A model generated the notes under the pieces. The model ran no database searches and was not told the origin of the DNA. It saw nothing but the letters and a program-made list of their open reading frames with translations. From positions 248,001-312,000 of the forward strand of contig CAWESL010000008.1 in assembly GCA_963811705.1 (NCBI GenBank): 64,000 nucleotides of DNA, given 5' to 3'. How positions within the stretch are numbered: position 1 is the stretch's first letter; each line of letters opens with the position of its first letter. The DNA comes from DATJPR01 sp963811705. GTDB lineage: Bacteria > Bacteroidota > Ignavibacteria > UBA10030 > UBA6906. Both the position numbers and the translations under genes were made by a program. Positions 6,997 to 16,938 of this stretch are shown here, piece after piece.

Positions 6997-9900
6997 TCAG
7001 GATCGTCCGCCCGGTCCGGCAGCGGAACGCATCCGGAGGCGGGGAAGAACCCGCGACACCGCGGATGAGAGTTTCTTCAACGATGCGTCTTCAATAAAGG
7101 TGTAGACGACCGGAACGACGAACAGCGTGAGAAGCGTGGACGTGATCAGCCCGCCGATCACCGTCTGCCCCATCGGGGCGCGCATCTCGCTCCCTTCGCT
7201 GACGCCGAATGCCACAGGCATCATGCCAAAAATCATCGCGAAGGTCGTCATGAGGATGGGTCGAAGTCGGGTCGCTCCGGCGGTCACCAGCGCCTCCGTT
7301 CGTTCCATTCCCCGGTCGCGGAGAACGTTGGTATAGTCGACCAGCAGGATCCCGTTCTTTGTCACCAGTCCCATCAACATGATAATGCCGATGAGCGAAA
7401 TCACGGACAACGCGCTTTTGAAAAGGAGGAGCGCAAACACCGCGCCGATCAACGACATGGGAAGGGCCAACATGATTGAGAACGGATGCGAAAAACTCTC
7501 GAACTGCGCCGCGAGAACGATGTAGACGAAGACCACCGCCAGGCCGAGCGCCAGGAAGATGTTCAGGAAGGACTCCGCCTGCATTTCTCCGGATCCGGTG
7601 ACGCCGACAGTGTAACCCGCCGGGAGCGGCAATTGACTCGTCCTGGCGAGGATGTCGCCCAGGACTTCTCCGAGAAGTCTCCGCGAGAGATTTGCGTCGA
7701 GCCGGATTTCCCGCTGACGGTCGAACCGATTGATCTTGGAAGGACCGGAACCGAGTGTCACGGACGCGACATCCGTCACCGGGATCAGGAGTTTCTGTTG
7801 GGGTGCTCCGTCCTTCGAACTCTTGATCGTGAGGCGCCGGATATCTTCGGGGGTTGTTCTGTCCTGGGCGGCCAGCTGGACCCGGACATCGTACTGCTCC
7901 CCGCCCTCGGCATACTGCGTTGCGACCGCGCCATCGACCATGGCGCGGGTGTCGCGCGCGATCTGTGCGACATTGACCCCGAGGTCGGAAGCCTTCTCCC
8001 GATCGATTGCAATGCGCATTTCCGGTTTCGAGATCTCGAGACTGTTTTCGATGTCGACAGCGCCGGGTGTGCGCCGCATGATGGTTTCCACCTGCGCGGC
8101 AATGCCTTCAAGGACCGTCAGGTCTTCGCCGCGGATGCTGAGGATGACCGGTTTCTGCGCGCCGCCGGGCCCGCCGCCGGTGAGAAAACTCAGCGTCGCG
8201 CCGGGCGTCATCGCGAGCGAATCCCGCAACTCATCCATGATACGCGCCTGACTCTCTTTGCGGTCGCGCTTCTTCACCAGTTTGACGAGGATGTTGCCTT
8301 TTGTCACCGGGTCGTTGCCCGCACCGATGGTCGTAAGGGTGGTAATGACCTCGGGCCGTTGCCGCAGCGTTTTCTCGATCTGCCGGCAGATGTCGGAAGT
8401 CTGTTCGATCGAACTCCCCGGAGCGGCAGTGACGCCGATCGTGAATTCGCTCTGGTCCATCTCCGGAAAGAACGAACCGCCCAGATAGCGCATCAGGAAG
8501 AAACTTAGGACGAAGGTTCCGAGCGCGATGCCGAGCACTTTCCAGCGGTTCGCCAGCGCCCAACCGATCGCCCGCCGATACCTCCCGCTCAGAAGCGAAA
8601 ACCCATGGTTAAAGTAATAGAGCCCCCGCCGCCAGACGTTGCCGGTATTTGTCAGTTCCTCGTCTTCTTTCTTCAGCCATCGCGACGCCAGCATCGGCGT
8701 CAGCGTAAAGGCAACAAACAGGGAGACAAGGACGGAGACCGCGACCGTGATGCCGAACTGGTAAAAGAACCGGCCGACAATGCCGGACATGAACGCCACG
8801 GGGACGAAGACCGCGACGACCGTGAACGTCGTCGCCATGACGGCCAGGCCGATCTCGCTGGTTGCGGCCTTGGCGGCTTCGAGCGGTGAGGCGCCTTCAT
8901 GCATGTGCCGGTAGATGTTCTCGATCACAACGATGGCGTCATCGATAAGAAGGCCGACAGCGAGCGAGAGGGCCATCAAAGACATCACGTTCAGCGTGAA
9001 GTTGAGCGCGAACATGATGATGAAACTGGCGATGATCGACGTCGGAAGGGCAATGGCGCTGATGATGCGTCGGGCGCAGATTCGCGAGGAAAAAATAGAC
9101 CACGATGACGGCCAGCAGTCCCCCGTACAGGATGTCGAACAACACGTCGTTCACGGAGTCGCGAATGAAGGTGCTGTTGTCCTTGGCGACGGTAATCTGG
9201 AGATCGGCGGGGAGGTCCTTCTTCAGGCGCTCGAGCTGGGCTTTGAGCGCTTCGGCGACCCGAACGGTGTTGCTGCCGGATTGCTTCAGGATGTTGAGCC
9301 CCACGGCCCGTTCGCCGTTCACCCGCGCGAGGCTCGTCCGTTCTTTTACCCCGTCGACGATCTTCGCCACCTCGGAGAGATGGACGATCTTGCCGCCCGG
9401 GACTCGTGACAATGACGGAATTGAAATCGTTGACGCTCGTATACTTTCCCATCGTGCGAAGGAGGAGCTGTCGCTGGCCCTTGATCAAATTTCCCGCGGG
9501 GACTTCCACGTTCGCGGCCCCGACCGCCATGATCACATCCTGGATCGAGAGGTTGTATGCCTGCAGCTGGGACGCGTCGACCTGGACCTGGATCTCCCGT
9601 TCGGCGCCGCCGACGAGATCCACCGAACCGACGCCGGGGACATTCTCGAGGCGTTTCTTGATCACGTTCTTCGTGTACGTCGTGATGTCCTTCTCCGGCC
9701 GCGCACCGGAAACGGTGAGCTGCATGATCGGCAGACTCGCGGGATCATACCGCTGGATCACGGGGTCCTCAATCTCGTCGGGCAGGTTCGCCCGGACGGC
9801 GGAGATTTTTTCCCGCACCTCCTGTGCCGCCTGCTTGCCGTCAACTTCCAGCTTGAATTGGATGATGACGATCGAGATCCCCTCCTGCGAAATGGACTGG

Positions 9901-10139
9901 ATATGATCCACCCCGGCGATCGTATTGACGGCGTCTTCGATCTTCTTGGTGACGTCCGATTCGATTTGCTCGGGTCCGGCCCCCCGCAGAACCGTGGTTG
10001 CGGTGATGTACGGAATGTCGACGTCGGGATACTGGTCGACGTTCAATTTGATATACGAGAACAGTCCCAGGACGATGAGGGACAGAATCATCATCGTCGC
10101 GAACACCGGTCGATCGATCGATACATCAGCAAGTTTCAT
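6997..10139 (-). pseudogene. RND efflux pump inner-membrane subunit (AcrB/HAE1 type), broken by two frameshifts
   Basis: The gene should encode about 1045 residues, the usual length of HAE1 RND pumps. It reads in three frames. Bases 10139 to about 9405 carry the N terminus (MKLADVSIDRPVFATMMIL, then the DQYPDVDIPYITATTVLRGA region). About 9410 to 9070 carries the next porter segment and the ISFFLANLR-type end of TM2. About 9070 to 6997 carries the rest, including GLLIDDAIVVIENIYR with the two proton-relay aspartates of TM4. Each junction looks like one extra base (near 9395-9410 and near 9068). The remaining sequence is intact and well conserved, so recent mutation or sequencing indels are both possible. 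It lies between the MFP and PII-like genes. Confidence 0.88.
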
Positions 10140-10184
10140 TGAGGACGGTTCCTTACGCTCAGAAGCCGAATGGGTTCAGTGATG

Positions 10185-11237
10185 TCAACGGGTCACGATC
10201 GAAACGACGGACCCGTCTTTGAGGGCATTGGCCCCGACCGTCGCGACGGTATCGCCGGGATTCACCCCCTGGAGAATCGCGGTTGCATCGCCGTTGCTGA
10301 CGCCGGTCACCACGGTCTGGGGATGGGCGATGCCGTTCCGGATCAGGAAGACGCTGCTCGTCGTTCCGTCGCTCTGGACGGCGGAATTCGGGAGTACCAC
10401 CGGCGTGCCTGCCGGCGAGACTTCGACGGTGACGGTGCCGAATGTGCCGGGTTTGTACCAGTGGTTGGCGGTGTTCGGAAAGAGGACTTTGATCTCGAAT
10501 GAGCGTGAGCGCACGTCAGCGGATTTTGAAATCTGAATGATCGATCCCGACATCTGAGCGGCCGGGTTCATTTCTGAAGAGATGGTGACCTTTTGACCCA
10601 CCCGGATGTTTGCGACATCCGTCTCGTTCATATTAAACGTGATCTTCATCCGTTCGATGCGGGCGACCGTCGAAAGGACCGCGCCGGGGGTAGAGAGTTC
10701 CCCCACGTTGATATTAATTGCTGTGACAACGCCTGCGATCGGCGTCGTCAGCTCAACGGCGCTTCGCGCCGCCTCGAAATTGGCTCTTGCCACATCATAT
10801 GCGGTCTGCGCCCCATCCAGCGTCTGAGCGGAAATGGCTCCCTCCGCATACAGCGATTTCATGCGCTGGGCGGTTTTCTCGGCGTTCTTGTAGCTTGCCT
10901 GGGCCTGGTAATATTGTGACGTCGTCCCACTTTTATCCAGAGCGACGATGGTCTGTCCTGCCTGGACCGCTGTACCGACATGCACCGGCAGGGCCGTGAC
11001 ACGCTCCGAGAGCTTCGCGACGATATTTGCTTGCTCTTCGCCTTCAAGGGAGCCGGAATACGTATGCGAAACCATCAGCTTCTGACGTGTCGCCGTCGCC
11101 ACTTCGATGGGAATGATCCTCGCCGGTTGCTGCGACGAGGGATCGGAGCCGGGTCGCTTCTCGCCGCTACAGCCGGGGAGAATAGCCGCGAGGAGCAACG
11201 CAAAGAGGGCGACGGAGAATGGAGAGAGAGTTTTCAT
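10185..11237 (-). CDS. RND periplasmic adaptor (membrane fusion protein), lipoprotein
   Basis: A 350-residue protein with a lipobox ILPGC (Cys23), so it is probably lipid-anchored. It has the order expected of RND adaptors: a first barrel/lipoyl half (ANIVAKLSERVTALPVHVG, then VQAGQTIVALD), a helical hairpin (about 105-160), a second lipoyl half (TTPIAGVVTAININVGEL), a beta-barrel domain and a membrane-proximal end (ILQGVNPGDTVATVGANALKDG). It bridges the RND pump and the TolC-like channel. The TolC-like gene lies 17 bp upstream and the RND gene 45 bp downstream. Confidence 0.93.
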   Translation of the reverse strand: MKTLSPFSVALFALLLAAILPGCSGEKRPGSDPSSQQPARIIPIEVATATRQKLMVSHTYSGSLEGEEQANIVAKLSERVTALPVHVGTAVQAGQTIVALDKSGTTSQYYQAQASYKNAEKTAQRMKSLYAEGAISAQTLDGAQTAYDVARANFEAARSAVELTTPIAGVVTAININVGELSTPGAVLSTVARIERMKITFNMNETDVANIRVGQKVTISSEMNPAAQMSGSIIQISKSADVRSRSFEIKVLFPNTANHWYKPGTFGTVTVEVSPAGTPVVLPNSAVQSDGTTSSVFLIRNGIAHPQTVVTGVSNGDATAILQGVNPGDTVATVGANALKDGSVVSIVTR

Positions 11238-11254
11238 TTCAATATCCGGTGTGA

Positions 11255-12622
11255 TTATTCGTGTCCGCGCCCCACGGCCTCGGCCCAGACGGCCTTCGCC
11301 ACGAGGTAGTCATAGAGGGCTTGTGCCCGGTTCGTTTGCGCGCGTGTCATCGCCACCTGCGCGTCCAACAGTTCCAATTGTGTCCCGACGCCGCTTGCAT
11401 AGCGGGTTTGTGCGATGCGCACCGCCTTTTCTGCCTGTTGGATGTTCCGGTCCTGCCCGTACAGGCGCTTCTTCGCCTCCGCCATGTTCAGTTCCGCAGA
11501 CTGGATCTGAATCTTCAGACCCTCCTCCGCCTTGAGTCGGACGAAACGGACCTTTTCATAATCGGCTGTCGCCTGCTCCGTCCTGGCGCTCGTTCGGAAG
11601 CCGTCGAATAGCGGGAACGAGATCTGAAGTCCGAGACTCAGGGAATTTGCCCAGAGATAGTCTTTGAACCGGAAGGTGTTGTCCTGGGTCTGCCATTGAT
11701 AGGACCCGATCAGGGTCAGTGCCGGATAGTAATTCGCCCGTTCAATCCCGATGTTCATCTCCATCATATTCTCCTGCAGTGTCAGGGCATTGATCGAGGG
11801 ATTAGCCCGAAGCGCCTGGTCCCGCGCCGAGGTCAGCGCCTCGGGGGCAACGTCCTCGAACGCCAGCGTTCCGTCGACGGCAATCGCCGAATCCAGGGGG
11901 AGCGCGAGGAGGTTCTTCAACGCGTTGGTCGCAAGGAGGAGATTGTTCTCGGAGGAGGTCACCAGGGGTTCGGTGTTCGCGACCTGGACCTGCGCACGAA
12001 GAAGATCGAATTCCGCGGCGGTGCCGTTACGGTACTGCGATTCGACATTCTTCAGGTTCGCGCTGACGATTTCAAGTCCCTGCCTGTTCGCCCGGACAAG
12101 CTCCTTTGCGAACAGCACCCCGTAGAACGCCTGGTGGACGCTGAGAATCACCTGATCCACGGTTGCCTGAAACGTCTTCTCGGAATAATCCAGGTAGGTA
12201 TTGGCGATATCCAGCGCAAGTCCGACTCTCCAGTTGAACAGCGGTTGGGACAACTGTGCGCCGACGGCGTACGAATTGTCGGACCCGAGTTCCAGTACCT
12301 CCGTTTGTGACGTCGGATTGAACGCCGTGTTCGGAGGAAGAAACAGGACCTGCTTCTTGATATTGCGGAAATACGTTCCCGTGAAGCTCAGGTTCGGCAA
12401 CGCGCCCGATCGCGCCTCCGTGACCTGGGCGCCGGCCTTGGTCCTGTCCCTGTCAGCGATCATCACATCGCGGTTATGATCGATCGCCATGGCGACGGCT
12501 TTCTCCAGCGTCAGGACGGCGGTGACTCCCGCGGAATCGCCCGCCGGCGGCGTCGCGGCGACGGCGTTTTCAAGAAGGAAGAACAACAGCGCGCACAGAA
12601 GAGGAGTGTGTCGGATTTTCAT
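11255..12622 (-). CDS. TolC-family outer-membrane efflux protein
   Basis: A 455-residue protein with a signal peptide (about 1-22) and two repeated outer-membrane efflux domains. Typical elements are LTLEKAVAMAIDHNRDVMIA at the start, the AEFDLLRAQVQVANTEP helix, LSLGLQISFPLFDGFRT at the second barrel strand, and GVGTQLELLDAQVAMTRAQT in the last long helix. It forms the trimeric exit channel of the tripartite pump. It lies 5 bp downstream of the marR gene and 17 bp before the adaptor gene. Confidence 0.93.
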   Translation of the reverse strand: MKIRHTPLLCALLFFLLENAVAATPPAGDSAGVTAVLTLEKAVAMAIDHNRDVMIADRDRTKAGAQVTEARSGALPNLSFTGTYFRNIKKQVLFLPPNTAFNPTSQTEVLELGSDNSYAVGAQLSQPLFNWRVGLALDIANTYLDYSEKTFQATVDQVILSVHQAFYGVLFAKELVRANRQGLEIVSANLKNVESQYRNGTAAEFDLLRAQVQVANTEPLVTSSENNLLLATNALKNLLALPLDSAIAVDGTLAFEDVAPEALTSARDQALRANPSINALTLQENMMEMNIGIERANYYPALTLIGSYQWQTQDNTFRFKDYLWANSLSLGLQISFPLFDGFRTSARTEQATADYEKVRFVRLKAEEGLKIQIQSAELNMAEAKKRLYGQDRNIQQAEKAVRIAQTRYASGVGTQLELLDAQVAMTRAQTNRAQALYDYLVAKAVWAEAVGRGHE

Positions 12623-12627
12623 GGCCG

Positions 12628-13086
12628 TCAGGATTTCGAACTGCGGTTTGTCAAATTCATGCGATGCTTCATCTTTCGATGGAGGGCGAGGAGCGTATCC
12701 TGTTCCTTCGGGCTGAGCATGGAAAGGATAACATTCGCAAATCGCACCTGGGCTTCGCGTCCCTGAAGGTACAGGCGTTTCCCGCGGGCCGTGAGGTGGA
12801 GTTGAATGACCCGGCGGTCATTTGTGGAGCGGTCACGGGAGACATATCCCTCTCGTTCGAGGGAGTCAATGATCACGGTCATGCTGCTGACGGAAAGACC
12901 GACCGTGCGGGCGAGATCTCCCATTGTGAGATTTCCCCGTTCGCCGAGCGCGTAGATGACCGCTTCCCCGTGTCGTCCCAGGGATAAAGCGGCACGAAAC
13001 GCCTTTCGCTCAAGCTCGACGAAATTTCTGCCAAGCGCGCGCACACTGGTGACGAGTTCAACGCCGCGGGTCGAGAAAGGGGCCAT
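12628..13086 (-). CDS. MarR-family transcriptional regulator of the efflux operon
   Basis: About 152 residues from ATG 13086 (MAPFSTRGVELVTSVRAL); the frame is open further upstream, but that part covers the promoter. It shows the winged-helix core of MarR proteins: GNLTMGDLARTVGLSVSSMT (helix-turn-helix), VIIDSLEREGYVSRDRSTND and DRRVIQLHLTARGKRL (the wing). It is first in the marR-tolC-mfp-RND-PII operon, and MarR genes in this place usually repress their own operon until a ligand binds. The ligand is unknown. Confidence 0.9.
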   Translation of the reverse strand: MAPFSTRGVELVTSVRALGRNFVELERKAFRAALSLGRHGEAVIYALGERGNLTMGDLARTVGLSVSSMTVIIDSLEREGYVSRDRSTNDRRVIQLHLTARGKRLYLQGREAQVRFANVILSMLSPKEQDTLLALHRKMKHRMNLTNRSSKS

Positions 13087-13088
13087 TT

Positions 13089-13113
13089 TTTCGGAAATTG
13101 GATATTTCGGAAA
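13089..13113. promoter_or_regulatory. Possible MarR operator: direct repeat TTTCGGAAA
   Basis: Two identical near-palindromic 9-mers TTTCGGAAA (13089-13097 and 13105-13113) are spaced 16 bp start to start. They lie between the predicted transcription start (about 13120) and the marR ATG. Their position suits autorepression. This is inference from position and repetition only. Confidence 0.4.
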
Positions 13114-13126
13114 CTGTAATATATGA

Positions 13127-13155
13127 TAGATACCGATTGCTCGCGACATAGTCAA
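13127..13155 (-). promoter_or_regulatory. Sigma-70-type promoter of the efflux operon
   Basis: On the minus strand there is TTGACT (13155-13150), a 17-bp spacer and TATCTA (13132-13127), predicting a start near 13120, about 35 nt before the marR ATG. Confidence 0.55.
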
Positions 13156-13246
13156 GTGGCTGCAAAGGGTATTCTGTGACGGCAGACATCGCCGGGAAGA
13201 ATTGCGGTGCGAAGGGTGAGGGGGCAACGAAGGAAAGGAGACCGCC

Positions 13247-13277
13247 GTGGTAACGAAGAACCAATCTCCGTTACCAC
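13247..13277. repeat. Inverted repeat between the M1 peptidase and marR
   Basis: GTGGTAACG (13247-13255) and CGTTACCAC (13269-13277) form a perfect 9-bp stem with a 13-nt loop, just downstream of the M1 peptidase stop. There is no T-run, so it is not a classical terminator. It may be an mRNA 3'-end hairpin. Confidence 0.5.
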
Positions 13278-13294
13278 GTTACCGATGACGTTTC

Positions 13295-15742
13295 TTAGCC
13301 GTTGCTTTGTTTGGTTTTGAGATGCTTGACGGCCTCCTGGGCTGCTTGCGCACTCGGGTTCTCTTTGTCGGACGCGATGGCTTCCAGGGTCGGGAGCAAT
13401 TCCGCGCTGCCGTATTCGCCGAGGAACCGGATGGAGGTCGACCGGATGAAGGTGTTTTTGTCGCTGATAAACCCGGTCAACGATTGGACCAGCCGCGGGC
13501 GTACGGAGTTGTAACCGCGCAGAAGGTGAATCGCCGCCCAGCGGGTCCAGATCTGATGACGCGGACCGATCAAGGCGAAGGCCGCCTCAATGGCGCGGGC
13601 GGAATCGACGGTGGCGAGGGCCGAGAGCGCGGCGTTCGTGATCATGTTCCGGTGCGAGGGGAAGTGCAGATAGGCCGCGATGGTGTCCGCGGCGTGCGCC
13701 GAGTCGACTTTTGCCAGCGCCGTCAGCGCCTGCGCAAGCACATTGTTGCTGGAATCGCGAAACGCCTCAAGGATGTCCTGTCGCAACCCGATGTCGCGCG
13801 ATGCGCCGAGATCGCGAATGGATGCCGCACGCACCGCAGGATCGACGTCTCTTCTGGTCTCGAGGAGCGTGTTCGTAATCTGTTGGCGGAGTGCCGGGTC
13901 CGACGTCTTCAGCATTCCCAGCGCGTCGACCGCTCGCTGACGCACGCTATGAAATGCATCGTGCGCGGCGATGGAACAGAAGACGGGCACCAGATCGACA
14001 CTGTCCTGTCCGGTCTCCAGATCCTGGATCGCGAGATATCGGTCGAGAGGATTTGTCGCATGTTCCGCCTGATATTTCCATTCATCCCGGGACTTCTCGA
14101 AATGCAGTTCCTTGAGTGTCCAATCGCCTTTGTCGAAAATGACCAGGAGCGGTTTTTCCCGGCAAGGGAACGAGAGAACAGTATCCGCCGTGTGCAAAGC
14201 GACCGGATAGGTCGCGGATCCGGACGGAGTTGTGATCTCGATATCCAACGGCACCCGAAAGATGCCGGTAAGGCTGTCGACGTGCTGCGTCTGTTTCACC
14301 GACATCAGCACGGCGCTGAGCGTGTCGTTCCACCGGTACGCGACATCAAAGACAGGGTGCCCGGCTTTGTAGACCCATTGATCGAAGAACCAGTAGAGGT
14401 TTTGTCCCGTTGCTTCCTCAATGGCGTTCTTGAGGTCGTTTGTTTCCACGGGCTGAAATTTGTTTTTCTCGATGTAGTGGTGCAAGCCCCTCCAGAACAA
14501 CGAGTCCCCGAGGGTGTGCCGAAGCATGTGAAGAACGTCGGCCCCGCGGGCATAAATATTCGACGTATACGATCCGACGCTGACGATCGGTTTCCGGCCG
14601 AATGTCTTGTCGGCGTTGATCGCCGCCTGTTGATCGCCGTACATGTGGAATTCGAATTCATCGCGCCCTCTGCTCCACTCGAAGTACAAAGGATCAAAGT
14701 ATGAGGCAAACCCCTCGTTGAGCCAGAGATGACGCCAGTCCTTGCAGGTCACAACGTCTCCCCACCACTGATGGGCCATCTCATGGGCGATGAGGCTCAC
14801 CGCGCTCTGATCGACGCGTGTTCGTGCATCGAGCTGGACGCCGTCGTCGATCAGCGTGGTCGCACTCGTGTTTTCCATTCCGCCGTACATGAAATCCGAA
14901 ATCGCGACCTGCGCGTATTTCGCCCAGGGGTAGGGGAATCCAATCCGCATGTTGAAGAACTTCATGATTGCCGGGGTCTCTGCGAAGGAAGCCTTCGCGT
15001 CCGCGGCCCGGTCGGGATAGACATAATACTCAAGCGGCACTGTTCCGGAGGAGTCGTGCAACACCGTGTACTCGCCGGCGGCAAGCATGATGAGATACGA
15101 GGAATGGGGGAGCGTCTGCTCCCAGTGATACGTCCTGGTCGCGTGCGTTTTGTCTTCCTTCACGCTCACGAGACGGCCGTTGGAAAGCACGACATACGAT
15201 TTCCGCACGGTCGCGATAACCTCGGAGGTGGCTTTATCGTTCGGGAAATCATAGCAGGGGAACCAGAAATGGTTGTCCATATCCTCGCCCTGCGTCCAGA
15301 TTTGCCACGGCTTGTCCGGCGTGGTGGAATCCGGCTGAACAAAGTAGAGCCCTTTCCGGGGAGTGCAGGCATAGTCGATGACGAGCGTCAGGGTATCCCG
15401 GTACGAATAGGAGCGGTCGAGCGTGACATCCAGTTTCTGGGGGAGAACAGCGAATTGCAGCGGTCGTCCGGAAAGGGTGACACGGCCAATGGTCAATTGC
15501 TCGGCGTCCAGGCTTACAGTCCGCAGAGCCGCCAGGAAGGGGACGAGCGTAATGCTCGTGCGACCGGTCACGCTTTTCTTCTGCTCGTCGAAAGAAACCT
15601 CGATCTTGTAGTGAAGAACATGATACGTTCTGCTGCGGGCTTCACCATAGGAGGAGTCCCGGACGGGGAACAGGGCCTGGGCGCGCGCGGCAACTACCGC
15701 GGCACACAGGAGCATCGCAATGCAGGCACTTCGGAGATTCAT
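13295..15742 (-). CDS. M1-family aminopeptidase with C-terminal HEAT-like repeats, secreted
   Basis: An 815-residue protein with a signal peptide (about 1-22), an N-terminal beta-sandwich domain and the gluzincin core. The core has the GGMEN substrate-binding motif (287-291) and HEMAH (320-324) with the third zinc ligand E343 in LWLNEGFASYFD. It therefore has all catalytic residues of an M1 metallo-aminopeptidase. Residues beyond about 560 form short Ala/Leu-rich helical repeats (AVDALGMLKTSDPALRQQI and similar), which look HEAT-like and replace the usual ERAP1-type C domain. Likely a periplasmic or surface peptide scavenger. It stands alone on the minus strand. Confidence 0.92.
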   Translation of the reverse strand: MNLRSACIAMLLCAAVVAARAQALFPVRDSSYGEARSRTYHVLHYKIEVSFDEQKKSVTGRTSITLVPFLAALRTVSLDAEQLTIGRVTLSGRPLQFAVLPQKLDVTLDRSYSYRDTLTLVIDYACTPRKGLYFVQPDSTTPDKPWQIWTQGEDMDNHFWFPCYDFPNDKATSEVIATVRKSYVVLSNGRLVSVKEDKTHATRTYHWEQTLPHSSYLIMLAAGEYTVLHDSSGTVPLEYYVYPDRAADAKASFAETPAIMKFFNMRIGFPYPWAKYAQVAISDFMYGGMENTSATTLIDDGVQLDARTRVDQSAVSLIAHEMAHQWWGDVVTCKDWRHLWLNEGFASYFDPLYFEWSRGRDEFEFHMYGDQQAAINADKTFGRKPIVSVGSYTSNIYARGADVLHMLRHTLGDSLFWRGLHHYIEKNKFQPVETNDLKNAIEEATGQNLYWFFDQWVYKAGHPVFDVAYRWNDTLSAVLMSVKQTQHVDSLTGIFRVPLDIEITTPSGSATYPVALHTADTVLSFPCREKPLLVIFDKGDWTLKELHFEKSRDEWKYQAEHATNPLDRYLAIQDLETGQDSVDLVPVFCSIAAHDAFHSVRQRAVDALGMLKTSDPALRQQITNTLLETRRDVDPAVRAASIRDLGASRDIGLRQDILEAFRDSSNNVLAQALTALAKVDSAHAADTIAAYLHFPSHRNMITNAALSALATVDSARAIEAAFALIGPRHQIWTRWAAIHLLRGYNSVRPRLVQSLTGFISDKNTFIRSTSIRFLGEYGSAELLPTLEAIASDKENPSAQAAQEAVKHLKTKQSNG

Positions 15743-15775
15743 GGAGTCACTCCGTTCTTGGGATCGATAGTCGAA

Positions 15776-16843
15776 TCATTCATCGTTCTTAGGCCAGCGC
15801 TTTTGCGCTGCGGACAATTTCTTCGCGGCACGTTTCGTTTGTATGCGTGCAAAGATGTCGTGCTTCGCTTTGAGATGAATCAGTTCCCGGTGAAGCTTCC
15901 GGTAGCTTTCATACCGCGATCGGTCCAGCGTCCCGTCTTCGAGCGCCGCGAGGACCGCACAGCCGGGTTCGGTATCATGTCGGCAATCCCGGAACTTGCA
16001 CCGGCTGCCGATCTCTTCGATATCGTCGAACGCATCCTGGATCCCCGTTCCTTCGCCCCAGAGTCCGAGTTCCCGCGTTCCCGGAGTGTCGATCAACATC
16101 CCGCCCGAGGGAAGGAGGATCAACTCCCGGTGCTTCGTCGTGTGTCTTCCCTTGCTGTCCGCGTCTCGGACGTCTGTCACTTTCATCCTTTCAACGTCGA
16201 AGAAGAGGTTGACAATGCTCGACTTCCCCACACCGGAGGATCCCAGGAGAACCCCGGTGCGACCCTCCTGCAGGCACGCGGAGAGTTCCAGGAAGCCCTC
16301 GCGTGTCTTGGCACTCATTCCCAGAAGGCGGACGCCCGGTGCGGCTTCCGCGGCGAGTTGAAACGCGGTTTCGATGTCGCTGCAAAGATCCGTCTTGTTC
16401 AGAACGATGACAGGGTCGGCGCCGCCTTCACGGACCAGGACCAGGTACCGTTCGATCCGCGCGGGGTTGAACTCGCCGTCGAGACCGGAGACGAGAAACA
16501 CCGTATCGATGTTCGATGCGAGAACCTGAGCCTGGGTCCGCACCCCGGCGACTTTCCGGGTGAACTGGCTCTTGCGCGGGAGCACATCGACGATTCTCCC
16601 GGAGCTCCTGTCCGTTCCCGATTCAAGGCAGACCCAATCGCCGATCGCGGGAAGGTCATCGGCTCCTTCTGCGGCGTGCTTCAGTCGGCCGGCAAGCGAA
16701 CACGACACGATCCCATCGGACGTGGCGACACTGTACGTGCTCTGGCACACCACCACTCTCCCGGGGATGCATCCTTCACCGTACTTGCGTGCGAAGTGAT
16801 CCGCACGCTCGGGAGTCCATCCATATGTGGTGAGAGCAGTCAC
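15776..16843 (-). CDS. rsgA: Ribosome small-subunit-dependent GTPase A
   Basis: About 355 residues from GTG 16843 (VTALTTYGWTPER, where homology begins). The frame extends to a GTG at 16942 that overlaps the nfo stop by 4 bp, so the longer form cannot be excluded. The domains are an OB fold, then a circularly permuted GTPase (NKTDL as G4, GSSGVGKSS as G1, DTPGTRELG as G3), then the C-terminal zinc motif CKFRDCRHDTEPGC. RsgA checks late 30S maturation. nfo lies directly upstream on the same strand. Confidence 0.94.
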   Translation of the reverse strand: MTALTTYGWTPERADHFARKYGEGCIPGRVVVCQSTYSVATSDGIVSCSLAGRLKHAAEGADDLPAIGDWVCLESGTDRSSGRIVDVLPRKSQFTRKVAGVRTQAQVLASNIDTVFLVSGLDGEFNPARIERYLVLVREGGADPVIVLNKTDLCSDIETAFQLAAEAAPGVRLLGMSAKTREGFLELSACLQEGRTGVLLGSSGVGKSSIVNLFFDVERMKVTDVRDADSKGRHTTKHRELILLPSGGMLIDTPGTRELGLWGEGTGIQDAFDDIEEIGSRCKFRDCRHDTEPGCAVLAALEDGTLDRSRYESYRKLHRELIHLKAKHDIFARIQTKRAAKKLSAAQKRWPKNDE

Positions 16844-16938
16844 GTGAGTACCGTCCCGAATCGCTCTATTATATTCATTGCCGCGATCAATCTCCCTAAC
16901 CCCTGGTCCTGGTACAACCGCGCTCCTCTTTTTCGCGA

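Noticed and set aside
7486..8508. 340-codon plus-strand open frame
   Set aside because: It is antisense to the RND pump, whose conserved porter and membrane motifs are on the minus strand.
9060..9412. Programmed frameshifting in the RND gene
   Set aside because: Neither junction has a slippery heptamer, and two shifts in the same direction are unlikely to be programmed. Mutation or sequencing error explains it better.
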